Assembly: GCA_943704525.1 (NCBI GenBank)
Contig: CALSCQ010001869.1
Coordinates: 1 to 19,985 of the forward strand
DNA: 19,985 nucleotides
DNA from: Pigoraptor vietnamica
Lineage: Eukaryota; Opisthokonta; Filasterea
Direction of reading: 5' to 3'
Of this stretch, positions 1 to 8,953 are shown one piece after another. Each line of letters begins with the position of its first letter. The stretch's first letter is position 1. The notes under the pieces are model-generated. The model was not told where the DNA came from. It made no database searches and was given only the letters and a program-made list of their open reading frames with translations. Made by a program: the position numbers and the translations under genes.

Positions 1-116
<116 letters not shown>

Positions 117-172
117 GTCCTCTACGTTGGTGTGAACAAGACATTGTAACTGATTTCCACTTCTTCTGCGAG

Positions 173-328
173 CAGCTCTCCGCGGCGAACCGCAACGTCG
201 TCGTCGACAGCTTCACCAACTCAGACGTGCGCAAGGTCGTCGAGCGCAAGCTTTTCGAGTACCTCGAGTTCAACGCCTACCATCTCCCCATGTACTACCG
301 ACCGGGCACTCCTTTGAACCAAGTATGA
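173..328 (+). CDS. Terminal exon of an unrecognised gene (5' partial)
   Basis: I do not recognise this protein. After the TG-rich intron the frame reads QLSAANRNVVVDSF and runs through DVRKVVERKLFEYLEFNAYH to end at RPGTPLNQV and a TGA at 326-328. The coding start of the exon is the acceptor, either AG at 171-172 or CAG at 173-175. The text is compositionally ordinary protein (charged, amphipathic helix DVRKVVERKLFEYLEF, then an aromatic stretch MYY), unlike the VCVCVC translation of the microsatellite upstream, which is not coding. The last codons CAA GTA TGA also resemble a donor (CAA|GTATGA), so a further exon cannot be fully excluded, but the opposite-strand E2 gene ends 256 bases later. 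Only about 50 residues are visible. Confidence 0.55.
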   Translation, partial: QLSAANRNVVVDSFTNSDVRKVVERKLFEYLEFNAYHLPMYYRPGTPLNQV

Positions 329-424
329 GCATGCGCGTTGCGTGTGCGTGTGCGTGGCGCGTGCGTGCGTTGCGGGCGTCGCGCGCGGCGCGTTGCTGTG
401 AATTGTCTTGCTGTTGCGGAGCAC

Positions 425-430
425 ATTAAA
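425..430 (+). terminator. Candidate poly(A) signal ATTAAA
   Basis: ATTAAA lies about 97 nt past the stop at 328, a normal distance for a 3' UTR, in an A-rich patch inside otherwise GC-rich spacer. It is a single hexamer with no downstream evidence, so it is only a candidate. Confidence 0.3.
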
Positions 431-493
431 ACAAGAAATCTTCAAAGAAAAACTTTGCGTCAATACTGTATACATTGCCCATCCCCTGCTTAA

Positions 494-527
494 CGCACAC
501 ACGCACGCACACACGCACGCGCACGCG
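494..527. repeat. CA/CG simple repeat in the 3' spacer
   Basis: An alternating CACACGCACG tract sits between the end of the first gene and the stop of the opposite-strand E2 gene. It is of the same family as the intronic CA/TG tracts elsewhere in the window. No coding potential is seen. Confidence 0.8.
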
Positions 528-584
528 AACGCCCGTCGAGAGTGCCCGTCAAGAGCGCCCTCGCGAGGCACACGGCGCGCTCCT

Positions 585-1457
585 TCACTTGTTCCACTCT
601 GGGTGTGCCTGCATGAGCGACTGAAACTTTGCCCGCGCAATCTCCACGTTGTTGACCTTGTCAAAGGACCCGATTTCGGTGGTGGGATTGAAGGCCGTCC
701 CGATGATCTGCGTGATGATTGTGTCGACGGAATAGACCGAGCTCCACCCTTTCTTCGAGAGAAGCTCCATGCAAAGCGCGCCGCCCTCAAACACGAACGG
801 CCCCTGCGCAGAGGACGGCTTCCTTGTGAGAGAAGACGCACAGGACACAGAAGCATCGAAGCACGTGCACCCAGCTTGCACACGCGTGAGAATACACGCA
901 CGCTGCCGAGGGTTGCACTGTGCGAGTATGCACAGACGCAAAGGGAGGCCCATTCCCAGAGGCGCGAGTGATAGTCCCATACCCACCCTCACGTCCGGCG
1001 ACTTGATGTGCACAAACGGCGCCTCAAAGGGAAAGCGGTCCCCAAAGTGAATGGCAATGACAATGTTCGCGTTCCTCGCCTTGAGCTTCTTGTACACGGG
1101 TGTCTGCGAGTCGATCTGCGGCGCCGACGCATGTGCGATGCGAGTCAATGTTGTGAGAAAAAATAAAACAGAAACGTTCCGGGGGAAAATACCCCTGAAA
1201 TAGTGTGATGGTCCGTGCAGGGAGGGAATGGAACATACGTGCACGTGCATAAGCGCACACCGATTACCCACTGGCAGCATGCGCCACGCACACCAACACA
1301 AAGTGACATGACGCCGCACCTGATCCGGCTTGATCTGGACCTCCCAGTGGAATATGTTGTCCTTGTCCGGCAGCGACACGTCGAATTGGTTCGACTGTTG
1401 CGTGCGCTGAAACTCGCGCACGAGGCGCTGCACCGTCTTGTTCGCCGTCCCAGCCAT
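585..1457 (-). CDS. UBE2Q-like ubiquitin-conjugating enzyme E2 (3 exons)
   Basis: Exons on the minus strand are 1457-1320, 1115-993 and 803-585, giving 159 residues. All three joins are phase 0: CAG|GTGCGG with acceptor CGCAG, then GAC|GTGAGG with acceptor GCGCAG. The product is a bare UBC fold. Its N-terminal helix starts [16 protein letters not shown], the beta meander includes [11 protein letters not shown] and [14 protein letters not shown], and the active-site region is [20 protein letters not shown], with Cys98 as the expected catalytic cysteine. The flanking GGALCMELL...GWSSVYS text and the lack of an HPN motif are diagnostic of the UBE2Q group. Animal UBE2Q1/Q2 carry a long N-terminal domain that is missing here. 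The family transfers ubiquitin from E1 to E3 or substrate. The start at 1457 was chosen because upstream in-frame sequence looks non-coding. It is divergent from TAF11 and probably shares a promoter region. Confidence 0.88.
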   Translation of the reverse strand: MAGTANKTVQRLVREFQRTQQSNQFDVSLPDKDNIFHWEVQIKPDQVRRHVTLCWCAWRMLPVGNRCALMHVHVCSIPSLHGPSHYFRGIFPRNVSVLFFLTTLTRIAHASAPQIDSQTPVYKKLKARNANIVIAIHFGDRFPFEAPFVHIKSPDVRVGMGLSLAPLGMGLPLRLCILAQCNPRQRACILTRVQAGCTCFDASVSCASSLTRKPSSAQGPFVFEGGALCMELLSKKGWSSVYSVDTIITQIIGTAFNPTTEIGSFDKVNNVEIARAKFQSLMQAHPEWNK

Positions 1458-1972
1458 TTCTTCAAACCGGCCGACGATTAACACAAGGGCGCGACAATTC
1501 CGACAATGCCCCGCGGCGAGCCCTTGTGTCGAACTCTCCAATAAAATGGGCCGAAACGCACGGCGTTCAGCGGCTGCGGTAGGAGGTGTGAAGGTGTCTT
1601 TCTGCGGAGCGTCCGCTGCCGCAAGAAAAAGAGGAAAATGCAACGCGAGAAGGGGAAGCGAAAGCGCGGGAGGAAGAGGGCGAGTGCAACGCGAGACTCG
1701 AGGACGGTGTGCGTGGCCAACGACTCTCTTACGGTGCCGTCGTTTGGAGGTGGAGAACAACACGTTGTGCCGGCTTTGGGGAGTGAAACAACACGAGTAA
1801 CACGATATCGCGTCATGATGACGACACATCAGGTGAGCTGTCAGCGACGGATAAGTCGTGCGACAGGCGAAGGAGACTTGAAGAAGCACACATGTACACA
1901 CACACACACACACACACACTCTCTCTCTCTCTCTCGCTCTCTCTCTCTCTGTGTGACGCAGAGGTGGCATCG
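1458..1972. other. Divergent intergenic/5' region between E2 and TAF11
   Basis: About 515 bases separate the two divergent start codons. The sequence CCAATAAAATGGG near 1537-1549 contains a CCAAT pentamer next to an AT-rich core. On the plus strand a good donor, CAG|GTGAGC at 1833, and an acceptor, GACGCAG at 1955-1961 behind a long CT tract, suggest a 5' UTR intron of TAF11. Two ATGs at 1815 and 1818 would lie in the upstream leader exon, out of frame with the TAF11 start. No other gene is supported. Confidence 0.45.
1896..1950. repeat. (AC)n then (CT)n compound microsatellite
   Basis: AC dinucleotides to about 1919 switch into CT dinucleotides to about 1950, with one CG interruption. The tract ends 23 bases before the TAF11 ATG. 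It is followed by GTGTGACGCAG, so the CT part may act as the polypyrimidine tract of a 5' UTR intron. Confidence 0.9.
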
Positions 1973-3202
1973 ATGGACCTTGACACGCTGGAAGATGTGG
2001 CCCCGCAGCGAGGGTCACAGCGTAACGAGTGGGTTTATATTATTGCGTGGGCGCTGTTAATCGCAACTGTTTGCGATTTGATAAGAAAGACGTGGGATTG
2101 TGCGACGTTCACGCGCGCGCGCGCTCGTTCCTGGTTGATACACAATCGCAAGTACTAAGCCTCCGTTGCACTTTCAGAGACAAGGGGCGGGAGAAGGACA
2201 GGGACAGAGAGAGCGACGAGGAGGAGGAGGCTGTCGCTGCGGGTGCCGCGGACGGCGCGATGCTCAGCCTCATGAACAACAAGGACAAGATGCGGTGTGT
2301 GTCGCAGTGCTTTTCGTGCCTTGTGCCAGTTTGCGCTGATTTCACCTAATGTTTTACGTTTTACGGCGCCGGTTATATACACGCGCACGCACACACATGC
2401 GCGCAGACCATATGCACATGTGTATTTCAAGTGCACACAATCGCCTGTGTGTACTGTGCGTCTATGGTTCGTCTTCGACGCACAGTATGAATGACCTTGC
2501 GTCCCCGCAGGGAGCTTGTTGCGGCATTCACACCTGAACAAACGGCGCGGTACGAGGTCTTCCGACGCTCGGGTCTCAACAAGCCTCTCGTCAAAAAGGT
2601 GCGTATTGCGCTGCATCTGTCGCATATTTTGCATTCGTTAATAAGCGCACAACGCACATGCAAAGCACACCACGCGCAAAATAGTTCAAGGTTTCTCCAG
2701 TACGCCCGTGCTTCAATACGAGGCGTCCTTGTCGTTGGGCGTGTTTCGCCGCTGCTCAGCCGTGTGCCTTGCAGGTGATTCAGCAGCAGTTGAACGCGCA
2801 GCCCGCCGCAACCGCCGTCTTCGTCATGGCTGGCATTGCGAAAGTCTATGTCGGCGAACTCGTCGAGACGGGTGAGTGAAGTGAAGGAGGCGTGTTTTGG
2901 GTGGCGGGGCGTGCGTGTGTGTGTGTGTGTGTGTGTGTTGTGTAGTTGGGTGGGAGGGGAAGGGGGAGGGGACAATTCGTGTTCCTGTGTGCTTTTGGAA
3001 CCAACGGTTGCCTCTCGCAATGTACGTTTCAGTATGTCTTGTCTGCTGGCTCACGTTTCGCCAAACAGCGCTCGAGTACCAACGCGAGATTCGCGAGAAG
3101 GGCCCGCTGGCGCCGAAGCACCTGCGCGAGGCCGTGCGTCGCATGAAGAACAAAGGGCTCGTCCCGCAGGTCCACTCCCGGAAGCGCCTCTTGCGGCGAT
3201 AA
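1973..3202 (+). CDS. TAF11: TAF11, TFIID histone-fold subunit (5 exons)
   Basis: Exons are about 1973-2028, 2178-2294, 2511-2598, 2775-2871 and 3069-3202 (TAA), giving roughly 160 residues. The last three joins are firm, since phases fit and protein text is continuous: ...[24 protein letters not shown], then [13 protein letters not shown], then [18 protein letters not shown]. This is the TAF11 (TAFII28-like) histone fold: a helix with RYEVFRRS, the [13 protein letters not shown] core, and the characteristic ending [24 protein letters not shown]11 pairs with TAF13 in TFIID and contacts TBP and TFIIA during RNA polymerase II initiation. The N-terminus is short and acidic (MDLDTLEDV..., SDEEEEA), as in the family. 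The first donor is uncertain: GA|GTGGGT at 2029 and GG|GTCACA at 2014 keep phase with the 2177 acceptor. Intron 4 holds a (GT)n tract. Confidence 0.93.
2911..2938. repeat. (GT)n in TAF11 intron 4
   Basis: The GT dinucleotide tract lies between the donor at 2872 and the acceptor at 3068, entirely inside the fourth TAF11 intron. Confidence 0.9.
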
Positions 3203-3341
3203 CATCAACGACACGGCTACGTGCGCTCCCCTCTCTTTGAGTGTGTGCGGGCTGTTGCAGTGACTCGTTGGCTAGAGCGCGAGTATGGCGTTGCGGCGCA
3301 TTGCGTGCGTTGCGCGTACTCCCACATCGATGCCTTTCTTG

Positions 3342-3349
3342 TGTACATA
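3342..3349 (+). promoter_or_regulatory. Candidate Pumilio/PUF element TGTACATA
   Basis: The octamer matches the conserved PUF recognition pattern UGUANAUA and lies 140 nt past the TAF11 stop, where a 3' UTR is expected. A second match follows at 3491. Confidence 0.35.
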
Positions 3350-3490
3350 TTCTTTTGGCGGCAACAACCGGCTGGCCGGTCTTCCGTCAATCGCACATCC
3401 GCACCCTTCGCCCTTCTCAATGCGTGTGTTGCTGCATGCTTGGAGTTGAAGGGTTTCCGCGCTCCCTCTGTCGGCATTCGTCCACGCCAG

Positions 3491-3498
3491 TGTAAATA
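3491..3498 (+). promoter_or_regulatory. Candidate Pumilio/PUF element TGTAAATA
   Basis: This is a second UGUANAUA match on the sense strand of TAF11, 289 nt past its stop. Whether it falls within the transcript depends on the unknown poly(A) site. Confidence 0.3.
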
Positions 3499-3622
3499 TA
3501 CCGCTGACAACGTTCAACCCCTCTCTCATACACGGCGGTGAGATGCCGCCTCTCCTCTCACGCGTCGGATACGGTGCCGTTCGTGAAGTTGGCGAGCACA
3601 ACGCGGCCGAGACTGACTGCTG

Positions 3623-3642
3623 CAAGGGCTCTAGAGCCCTTG
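3623..3642. repeat. Perfect 20-bp palindrome
   Basis: CAAGGGCTCTAGAGCCCTTG is its own reverse complement over all 20 bases, with no spacer. It lies 210 bp upstream of the kinase start codon. It could be a dimeric transcription factor site or a cruciform-prone element. There is no run of T after it that would suggest a terminator. Confidence 0.9.
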
Positions 3643-3851
3643 GACTGCTGTGATGTTGTGTTGTAACAGTCCTAATGACGTCCTGTTGACATCACCAATT
3701 TTTAGCCACCGTTCTCATTTACAAGCAGCACCTCCGTAGCGAACACCGGACGTACTTGCGGAGCGACGATACAAAACACGTGCGCTGCGGATATAGACGC
3801 GCCCTGAGAAACCCCATGTGCGTTTCGTCCGTTTAATCGAGCGATGGGCAA

Positions 3852-6800
3852 ATGGCGCGACTTTCGCTCTTGTTAGCGGTTGTTGTTGCCGCGGTCGTCT
3901 GCGCCGTGCGTCCCGCGTTGGGCGGCACTGTCGTCCAGTTCATCTCCTCGCTCAACACGACCGTTTTGAACGCGTCCTCAAAGTCACTGACGCTTTCGCC
4001 GGCGTCCAAGATTCAATGGGCTTCGGCTTCGTACGCCTCGCCCCCGCCGCGCCTCGTCGTGTCGATGAGCCCCAGCAGAACGGTCGTGGTTGACGGGAAG
4101 GGAGCCACCATCGAGTGCGGCCCTGACCAGGGCGACGGCTACCTGATTCAATACGTGCCCGTTACGATCGAGCTGCGATCAGGACGGATTGTCGTGCGCA
4201 ATGTCACGTTTGCTCGGTGCAGCTTTGTTGCGAAGTACGACTTTGGCCTGCTGTTCGCCGTGACGGGAGACGCCGCGGACCTCCAATTCGAGGACGTCAC
4301 GTTCGTGGGCTTCGCGGACGTGCGCGTTGCCGATGCCATCGCAGGGTCGGTGAACCTCACACGGGTGTCGGCGAGGGACGCAACTCTGGTAATGGCGGCG
4401 CCCACGGCCGTCGACCAAGGCAATTATGTGCCGTGGTTGGGAAACAAGGACGTAATCGCGACGTTGGTGGCGTCGTGGGGCTCGTCGCGCGTGCATGTCA
4501 GTTCCCTGACAGTATTCAACATCACTAACGGGGGGTATGACGCAAGGTTGCACACTGGCGTGTTCACCGCCGGGGATTCCTCGTCCCTCGTTGTGAAGAA
4601 GCTAACGGCGTTGGAAGTGCGCGGGATCAACGGCGTCTTCCTTTCCGCTCTCGGGACCGCCAACGTGTCGATCAGCGAGGCGTACGTCACGGGGTCGTTC
4701 GCGGATAGGTGCGGCGGCTTCCTCTATGTGGGCGATTCTGCGACAGTGGAAGTGCGTCACGCGACGCTGGACGGCGGCTCGAACCAGGAGATGAACGCGG
4801 CAAACGGCGGGCTGTTGTGTATCCCGTCGGACGAGGACGTTGTGGCGCCGACGGTGCGCATATACGACGCTGAGATTATGAACTGGAGCGTGACCAACCA
4901 GGCTTCGCTCGTGTCGGCAAGTCTCGCGAGCGTCGAGTTTGGAAACGTCCGCATTTCGGGCGCGACTGGCTCGGGCGCGATGATCTTTACCAAGTCGAGC
5001 GTCGCTCTCGTCGGCGTGCGCGTGACGGACGTCCAGTGTGACCCTAATCGCCTTTTTTTCCAGTACGCAAACGGGTTTCTGTGGCTGCAGTCGTCGAACG
5101 CGACCATGCAGGACGTCCGATTCGTTCGCCTGCTCGGATCGTCCGGGGGGATTCTCGCCGCGGATGGCACGTCGCAGTGCACGCTCCGTAATTGCAGCGC
5201 GACGGACGTGTCCGCCACTCTGCAAGGGGGGCTGTTTCTGCTGAGGGGCTCGGCGTCGCTGCAGGTGTTCGGCTTCAACGCGTCGAGATGTATCTCGAAC
5301 GACACGGGCGGCGTTTTGGACGCGAGCGAAATTAGCACCGCGCTGCTCGACAATGTCCGCGTGGATGACGCGGCGGCTGCGAACGCAGGCGGTTGCCTTT
5401 CTGTTTACGGCAGTGCCCGCGTCGAAGTCACTGGAAGCAGCTTCACGAACTGCCGCGCCGTCGGTTCGCCGGGTCGCCTGGGCGAGGGTGGATTCGCTGT
5501 GATCGATCCACCGGCGACGCTGATAACGCACAACCTCACTCTCTCGCACCCCAGTGCCCTCACTGGCCCGGGTGTTTACTACCGCAATTGGACGGCGTCC
5601 TACAGCGCGAACGCTACCGAAATAACTCTGCTCGATATCCTGGACGCGCCTGGCCGCGACGAGTTGGTCGGGTGGGACCCAGGAAGCCTCGTGTCCACGC
5701 CCCTCGTCGCCATCGCTCCCGTGAACAGGACATCGGGGGCGGTTCTGGCGTCGGTGAACGTGACGACCGGCGGCACCGTGGACGCCTTTACGATGGAGCT
5801 GCGCGACGCCTTCGGCCACTCCGTGTCGTCCGATGTGCGCCACCCAGTGTCGATCGTGCTTTTGGCGGACGACGCAAACTATGTGCTCCGCGGCAACGAC
5901 GAGCGCAGCTTTGGGCTCGGCTCGTCGGTCGACGTAGACCAGCTGCGCGTGTATGGCCCCGTCGGCACGTTTGTGCTGCGCGTCACGTCGACAAACCCCT
6001 ATGTCTACGGCGTTGACGACAGCGACCCACGCCGGAAGAGCATGACGAGCACGTTCGCCCTGACGGTGAACGTTCTTCCATGCAAGGGAAAGACGGAAAA
6101 AAACGGCGAGGGTCTCGACGAGTGTGTGGACTTGCAAGCTGCGCCACCGCCGCTGTATAATTATGTGCCGTCGTCAAGCACCAACACGGTTGCGATTGCG
6201 GTGCCCGTGTCGCTCGTGCTGGGAGTAGTGGCCTGCGTCGCGCTGTTCGGTTTTGTGAGGTGGCGCGTGGCGGCGATTCGCCTGGCGCAGAGCCGTGCGA
6301 CGCACCGCGAATTCGTGGAGCGGCACGTGGACAAGAACCTGTCGCTTGGGGCGCTGGAGCTGTCGCGGGATAGCGTCGAGCTGATGGAGCGTCTCGGGGA
6401 GGGCGAGTTTGGGGAGGTGTTCAAGGCGCGGGTGGTGGTGGACGGGCGACCGCGGCTGTGCGCGGCCAAGACGACGCGCAGCGGGCTGTCGTATGACGAC
6501 CGCGTGACTTTTGTGAGTGAGGCGGAGATCATGCAGCACCTATCGTCGCCAAGGGTGGTGGCGCTGTGCGGCGTCGTGCTGCAGTCGGAGCCCGTGCTGC
6601 TGCTGCTCGAGTTTCTCCCGCACGGCAGCCTGCGCCAGTTTGTGTCGGGCATTCCGCCGGCGCAGCGGACGCTCCAGTCGACGATCGAGATGCTCGAAAC
6701 GTTCGCACTGCACGTCGCGGAGGCGGGGTCATACCTCGAACGGATGCGCGTCGTGCACCGGTGCGTTGTGTGAGAGAACATGCTGAGACACATGCGTGTA

Positions 6801-7879
6801 TATGTGCATGCGCGGTGCGTCTGCAGGCGCTTTTTTTCGACTTGTTTGCCAACTTGCAACGTACTGTGGGCCTTTTGTTACAGGGACCTCGCCGCGCGCA
6901 ACTGCCTCGTCGGTCAGGACTCGTTTGGCTCCATGGTGGTGAAGGTGTGTGTTACTTGTCCCCTCCCCCGCCAGCGCACACACATAAGACGACAATACGC
7001 AATCGCTCACATTCTGCGCTTCACCGCCTGTTGCAAAATTGAATAGGTTGCGGACTTCGGAATGTCCAAGGACCTTGGGGGCCAGAAATACTTTCGCGCG
7101 GGTCGGGAGAAAGTTCCCGTCAAGTGGATGGCCCCGGAAAGGTGCGAAATTAATAACTGTCAGCTGCTACGCACGCTCTCACACACGCACACACACACTC
7201 ACACGCACGCACGCACGCACACGCACGCACTCTCACTCACTTATTTCACTACACACACGCGCACTCTCAAGCTCGAGTTGACGTATGCTGACTCTTCTGC
7301 GTTTCTCACGCCATCGCAGCATACGTTCGCACGTGTTCACACATGTAAGTGCTCTCCCCGAACAGGCTGACACGGCAGTCAACCACCTTTAGTACTGCAG
7401 TGTGGTAACCGTTGTTTCTTACTCGATCGGTCCATTACCTCTCGCAGGCGTCGGACGTGTGGAGCTTTGGCGTTGTCGTCGTTGAAATCTTCGGCTTCGC
7501 GGACACCCTCTATCCCGGCGTCTCCAACGCGGCCGTGCTATCGCACCTCCAGTCTGGCGGTCGCCTCGAGAGGCCGCGCGCGTGCCCCGTCGATGTCTTT
7601 GCCACTATTGCAAAGTGTTGGATGGATGACCCGGCGGCGCGCCCGAAGTTCGGTGAGCTGGAGGCGTTTTTTGCCGAGCGGCAACGTGCGCGCTCGCTTC
7701 GCACGCGCAGTGGCGCCATCACGCAGCGGCCTCTTTCGAAAGTCAACGACTACGACAACTCGGCTGCTCCTGGCGAGATCAGCGTGCAAGTGCGTCCGTA
7801 CGATAACGTGCAGAGCAACGATGAGCGAACGATCGAATCACAACCGTACGACAATGTCAGGACGACCACCGAGGACTGA
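3852..7879 (+). CDS. Receptor tyrosine kinase with beta-helix-like ectodomain (5 exons)
   Basis: Exons 3852-6760, 6884-6944, 7047-7141, 7320-7344 and 7448-7879 join in phase to 1173 residues. Residues 1-25 form a signal peptide (RLSLLLAVVVAAVVCAV). Residues about 26-570 hold many short beta-rich repeats rich in V, G, N and T with numerous N-x-S/T sites, typical of a right-handed beta-helix. A less repetitive, possibly Ig-like region follows (about 590-755). The TM segment is about 778-802 (IAVPVSLVLGVVACVALFGFV). The kinase domain shows glycine loop LGEGEFGEV from 848, Lys873, alpha-C Glu890, HRDLAARN 969-976, DFG 993-995, activation-loop Tyr1005 and KVPVKWMAPES. HRDLAARN with PVKWMAPE marks a tyrosine kinase with all catalytic residues present. 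The tail has YDN at Tyr1132, 1148 and 1164. It presumably relays an extracellular cue; the ligand is unknown. No extra cytoplasmic domain is seen. Confidence 0.93.
7180..7230. repeat. CA/CG simple repeat in kinase intron 3
   Basis: ACACACGCAC-type repeats fill much of the intron between the APE-motif exon and the microexon. The tract continues into a CT/AC mixture up to about 7262. Confidence 0.9.
7320..7344 (+). other. 25-nt microexon of the kinase gene (subdomain VIII-IX)
   Basis: The exon lies between acceptor CATCGCAG (ending 7319) and donor GTAAGT (7345). Its first base completes the split Ser codon of APES, then eight codons encode IRSHVFTH, and the next exon begins ASDVWSFG. The spliced text WMAPES-IRSHVFTH-ASDVWSFG has the length and form of other tyrosine kinases here. 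Skipping the microexon would shift the frame. Confidence 0.88.
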
Positions 7880-7904
7880 GCGAACGAGACAACCGTACGA
7901 CAAC
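7746..7904 (+). repeat. 48-nt repeat array encoding YDN motifs in the kinase tail
   Basis: The TAC codons of four YDN units begin at 7751, 7799, 7847 and 7896, so the spacing is 48, 48 and 49 nt. The first three are in frame (Tyr1132, 1148, 1164). The fourth, a PYDN unit at 7893-7904, lies past the TGA at 7877-7879 and is shifted by one base. The last two copies are the most alike, so they were probably duplicated most recently. Confidence 0.85.
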
Positions 7905-8588
7905 GCGAGGACAGCCACCGAGTCCTAAGCGTGCCTTCCGTTGCATAATGCAAGTATATACACACATTCTTGCGCAAGTCTTTTGTTCCCTTTATCAGTT
8001 GAACTCTGTGAGTATGATGTCGCACTACGTCAATGGGATCACTGCTGCACAAACTACACGACTGCGTGTCGATGTAAAGATGTCGCGGAAAAAGGGTTAA
8101 TCAGGCTGTTACTGTTGCCGGGGATGACATCGCACACTCGTATTATCCACTTTACGATTAGACGAATCTCATCGAACCCCGAACACTCAAATGCTCGAAA
8201 CAGACGAAAGCCAAATTTCACGTGAATTTGGCAAAGCGCAACTTCTTAATTGGATTTGATGAACGTCATCTCTGGCTAACGTCGATCGCACGGGAAGATT
8301 CCCATTGTCCTCCTTTTGCGGCTTGCGACAGCGCTATTGTCCGGAAAAACGCATGCCGTTGCGGTTGCGAAATAGCACAATGGGGAGCTGGGCGTTCCAA
8401 TGCCGTCAGTGCACACGACAAGGTTATTCTGGACGATCCACAGCGGAGATCGTAAAAAAAGCGATTACGTGGCGCAAGACGGGTATATTCCGAGAAATAC
8501 ATTCGCCCAAGGGGAAACGTGCCGTTTGTGTGTAATTCTCTGAGCGTCAGTGCGAGACAAAGGGGACGTGGGAATGTGGTACTACAAT

Positions 8589-8625
8589 GTGCGTGTGCGT
8601 GTATGTGTGTGTGTGTGTGTGTGTG
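8589..8625. repeat. (GT)n microsatellite, intergenic
   Basis: GT dinucleotides with two early interruptions (GC, GTAT). No coding frame of interest overlaps. Confidence 0.9.
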
Positions 8626-8663
8626 AGCGCACCCGCTCCACTTGCCGGTTCCTTGTGACAGTC

Positions 8664-8873
8664 GCAATCGGATTGGTCAGATGGAACGAGTGGACATAGC
8701 CGAATAATAAATTTCATTTCCATACATTTTTCATAGTGTTTGGACACCATAATAACGGTAAGCCCCAGCCATTGTGCACTCGATTGCGATTGGCCCGAGC
8801 TTAAATAATAAAAATTTCATCGTCATCACTTTTTGGCCATACATTGTCCATAGTGAAGTGCCCCAATAATAAT
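8664..8873. repeat. Degenerate direct repeat, two copies offset by about 117 bp
   Basis: Copy A (about 8664-8757) and copy B (about 8781-8873) share in the same order a GATTGG box, an AATAATAA...TTTCAT block, CATACATT..CATAGTG, and a CCA(T/A)ATAATAA-type end. The CATACATT..CATAGTG blocks at 8721-8738 and 8838-8855 differ at only two of 18 positions. Intervals differ by indels, so this is an old duplication. GATTGG is an inverted CCAAT box. Confidence 0.6.
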
Positions 8874-8953
8874 TTCTTTTTTTCTTGCTGTGATGATAAA
8901 AATATAAATTTTTTTTGAGGCAAAGCGCATGCCGTTGGTGCATTTTTGTGCCT

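Larger units (their letters stand above)
3203..3851. other. TAF11 3' region and receptor kinase upstream region
   Basis: No gene is supported in these 649 bases. The stretch contains two Pumilio-type octamers on the TAF11 strand (3342-3349 and 3491-3498), a perfect 20-bp palindrome (3623-3642), and a CRE-like TGACGTCC near 3675-3682 in an AT-richer patch that may be promoter sequence for the kinase gene. Confidence 0.5.

Noticed and set aside
1458-2018. N-terminal extension of the E2 frame on the minus strand
   Set aside because: The frame is open by base composition but reads through CA/CT repeats and the TAF11 leader. The UBC fold is complete from the ATG at 1457.
4602-6137. 511-residue open frame antisense to the receptor kinase
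   Set aside because: It is an Arg/His/Ala-rich shadow frame opposite a well-supported coding exon, a common artefact of GC-rich codon usage.
7180-7262. CACGCACG repeats considered as a telomere-like or CRISPR-like array
   Set aside because: They are simple dinucleotide-type repeats with no unique spacers and no telomeric unit, and they lie inside an intron.
8222-8943. Several short frames on both strands in the AT-rich spacer
   Set aside because: None shows domain text, splice-consistent extension or codon bias like the confirmed genes; some overlap the direct repeat.
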